A stretch of DNA of 64,000 bases from positions 62,001 through 126,000 of the forward strand of contig NZ_JACVZV010000015.1 in NCBI RefSeq assembly GCF_014654725.1. The letters are read 5' to 3'. The notes beneath the pieces are model-generated. The model made no database searches, had not been told where the DNA came from, and worked only from the letters and a program-made list of their open reading frames with translations. Shown piece after piece: positions 63,650 to 64,000 of this stretch (its first letter is position 1; every line of letters begins with the position of its first letter). The translations under genes were made by a program, and so were the position numbers. The DNA comes from Vulcanococcus sp. Clear-D1. GTDB lineage: Bacteria > Cyanobacteriota > Cyanobacteriia > PCC-6307 > Cyanobiaceae.

Positions 63650-64000
63650 TCAGGGTGCGGCATTGCCGATCGTGAGCGGCTTGAGCCTCCAGATGCGCGT
63701 GGCGTAGTCCTCGATGGCGCGATCACTGCTGAAGAAGCCGCAGCGCATCGTGTTGGTGATCGACGCCCTCGCCCAAACGTCTGGGTTTTGCCAGGCCTGA
63801 TCCACCTGATTCTGGGCGCGGCTGTAATCGGCCGCATCCGCCATCACCAGGAACGGATCGCTGCGTGTGAGGTTGTCGAGCAGAGGCTGGTAGAGCGATC
63901 GATCGCCTTCGCTGAAATGGCCCGAGGCGATCAGTGCCAGGGCCTCCCGGGCGTTGCTGTTTGGCTCCAGCCAGGTCCAGGGGTGATAGCCCCTGGCAGT
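63650..64000 (-). CDS. glgP: Glycogen phosphorylase, C-terminal part
   Basis: The frame is open to the right edge, giving 116 C-terminal residues: YHPWTWLEPNSNAREALALI, ... DPFLVMADAADYSRAQNQVD and TRIWRLKPLTIGNAAP. The pattern (ADxxDYxxAQ, SSDRAIxDYATRIW) is the end of glycogen/starch phosphorylase. Releases glucose-1-phosphate from glycogen. 5' end lies outside the window. Confidence 0.9.
   Translation of the reverse strand, partial: TARGYHPWTWLEPNSNAREALALIASGHFSEGDRSLYQPLLDNLTRSDPFLVMADAADYSRAQNQVDQAWQNPDVWARASITNTMRCGFFSSDRAIEDYATRIWRLKPLTIGNAAP

Overview
The window is high-GC, densely packed DNA from a picocyanobacterium of the Synechococcus/Cyanobium (alpha-cyanobacterial) type. The clearest pointers are a 35-residue photosystem II Psb30 (Ycf12) peptide, a proteobacterial-type (class I) phosphoribulokinase, a DUF3104 protein, DUF565, DUF3685 and DUF3727 proteins, a UPF0182 membrane protein, a Nif11-like small protein, and the general intermixing of photosynthesis and housekeeping genes with very short spacers. 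No rRNA, tRNA or CRISPR array was seen. This lineage assignment is inference from gene content; no database was searched.

Region 1-32 kb is conserved core: ubiX and an RNase II/R-family protein, a split UPF0016 (manganese/calcium exporter family) pair, psb30 with a good terminator, recJ, a CbbY-like phosphatase, glycerate kinase, rpmF, an FtsH protease, a bicupin, a MoaD-like protein beside thrC, class II aldolase, accD, a prepilin peptidase, prk, leuB, lpxD, proB, ruvX and a PIN-PhoH ATPase. Calvin cycle (prk, fbaA), photorespiratory (glycerate kinase), branched-chain and threonine synthesis, fatty acid and lipid A synthesis are all represented.

Region 31-44 kb continues with fumC, a thioredoxin-fold protein without its redox cysteines, DUF3685, a Fur-family regulator, a hisA fused in frame to a small Trp-rich domain, Coq4, a CSP41-like epimerase, a CDP-alcohol phosphatidyltransferase, a CBS protein, PdeM, a GST and a 729-residue fusion of a degenerate NtrC-type AAA+ domain with a membrane polyferredoxin.

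Region 44-64 kb is more accessory: many short secreted or single-membrane-pass proteins (several below 60 residues), a complete IS5-family insertion (47898-49138) flanked by CTAG duplications, a structured intergenic stretch next to it, a frameshifted cytochrome P450, a GH57-like glycosidase, an exported Mn-type superoxide dismutase, an AraC-like mini-regulator preceded by a GTA-N8-TAC palindrome, an L,D-transpeptidase lipoprotein, a PAP/fibrillin, SelO, a fatty acid desaturase, a MIF-like tautomerase and the 3' end of glycogen phosphorylase at the right edge.

The most striking items are apparent loss of catalytic residues in conserved folds (RNB domain at 985-3279, thioredoxin fold at 32469-33038, AAA+ domain at 41637-43826), the single-membrane-span FtsH, and the Trp-rich/HisA fusion. 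I did not find a clearly new multigene defence or biosynthetic system.
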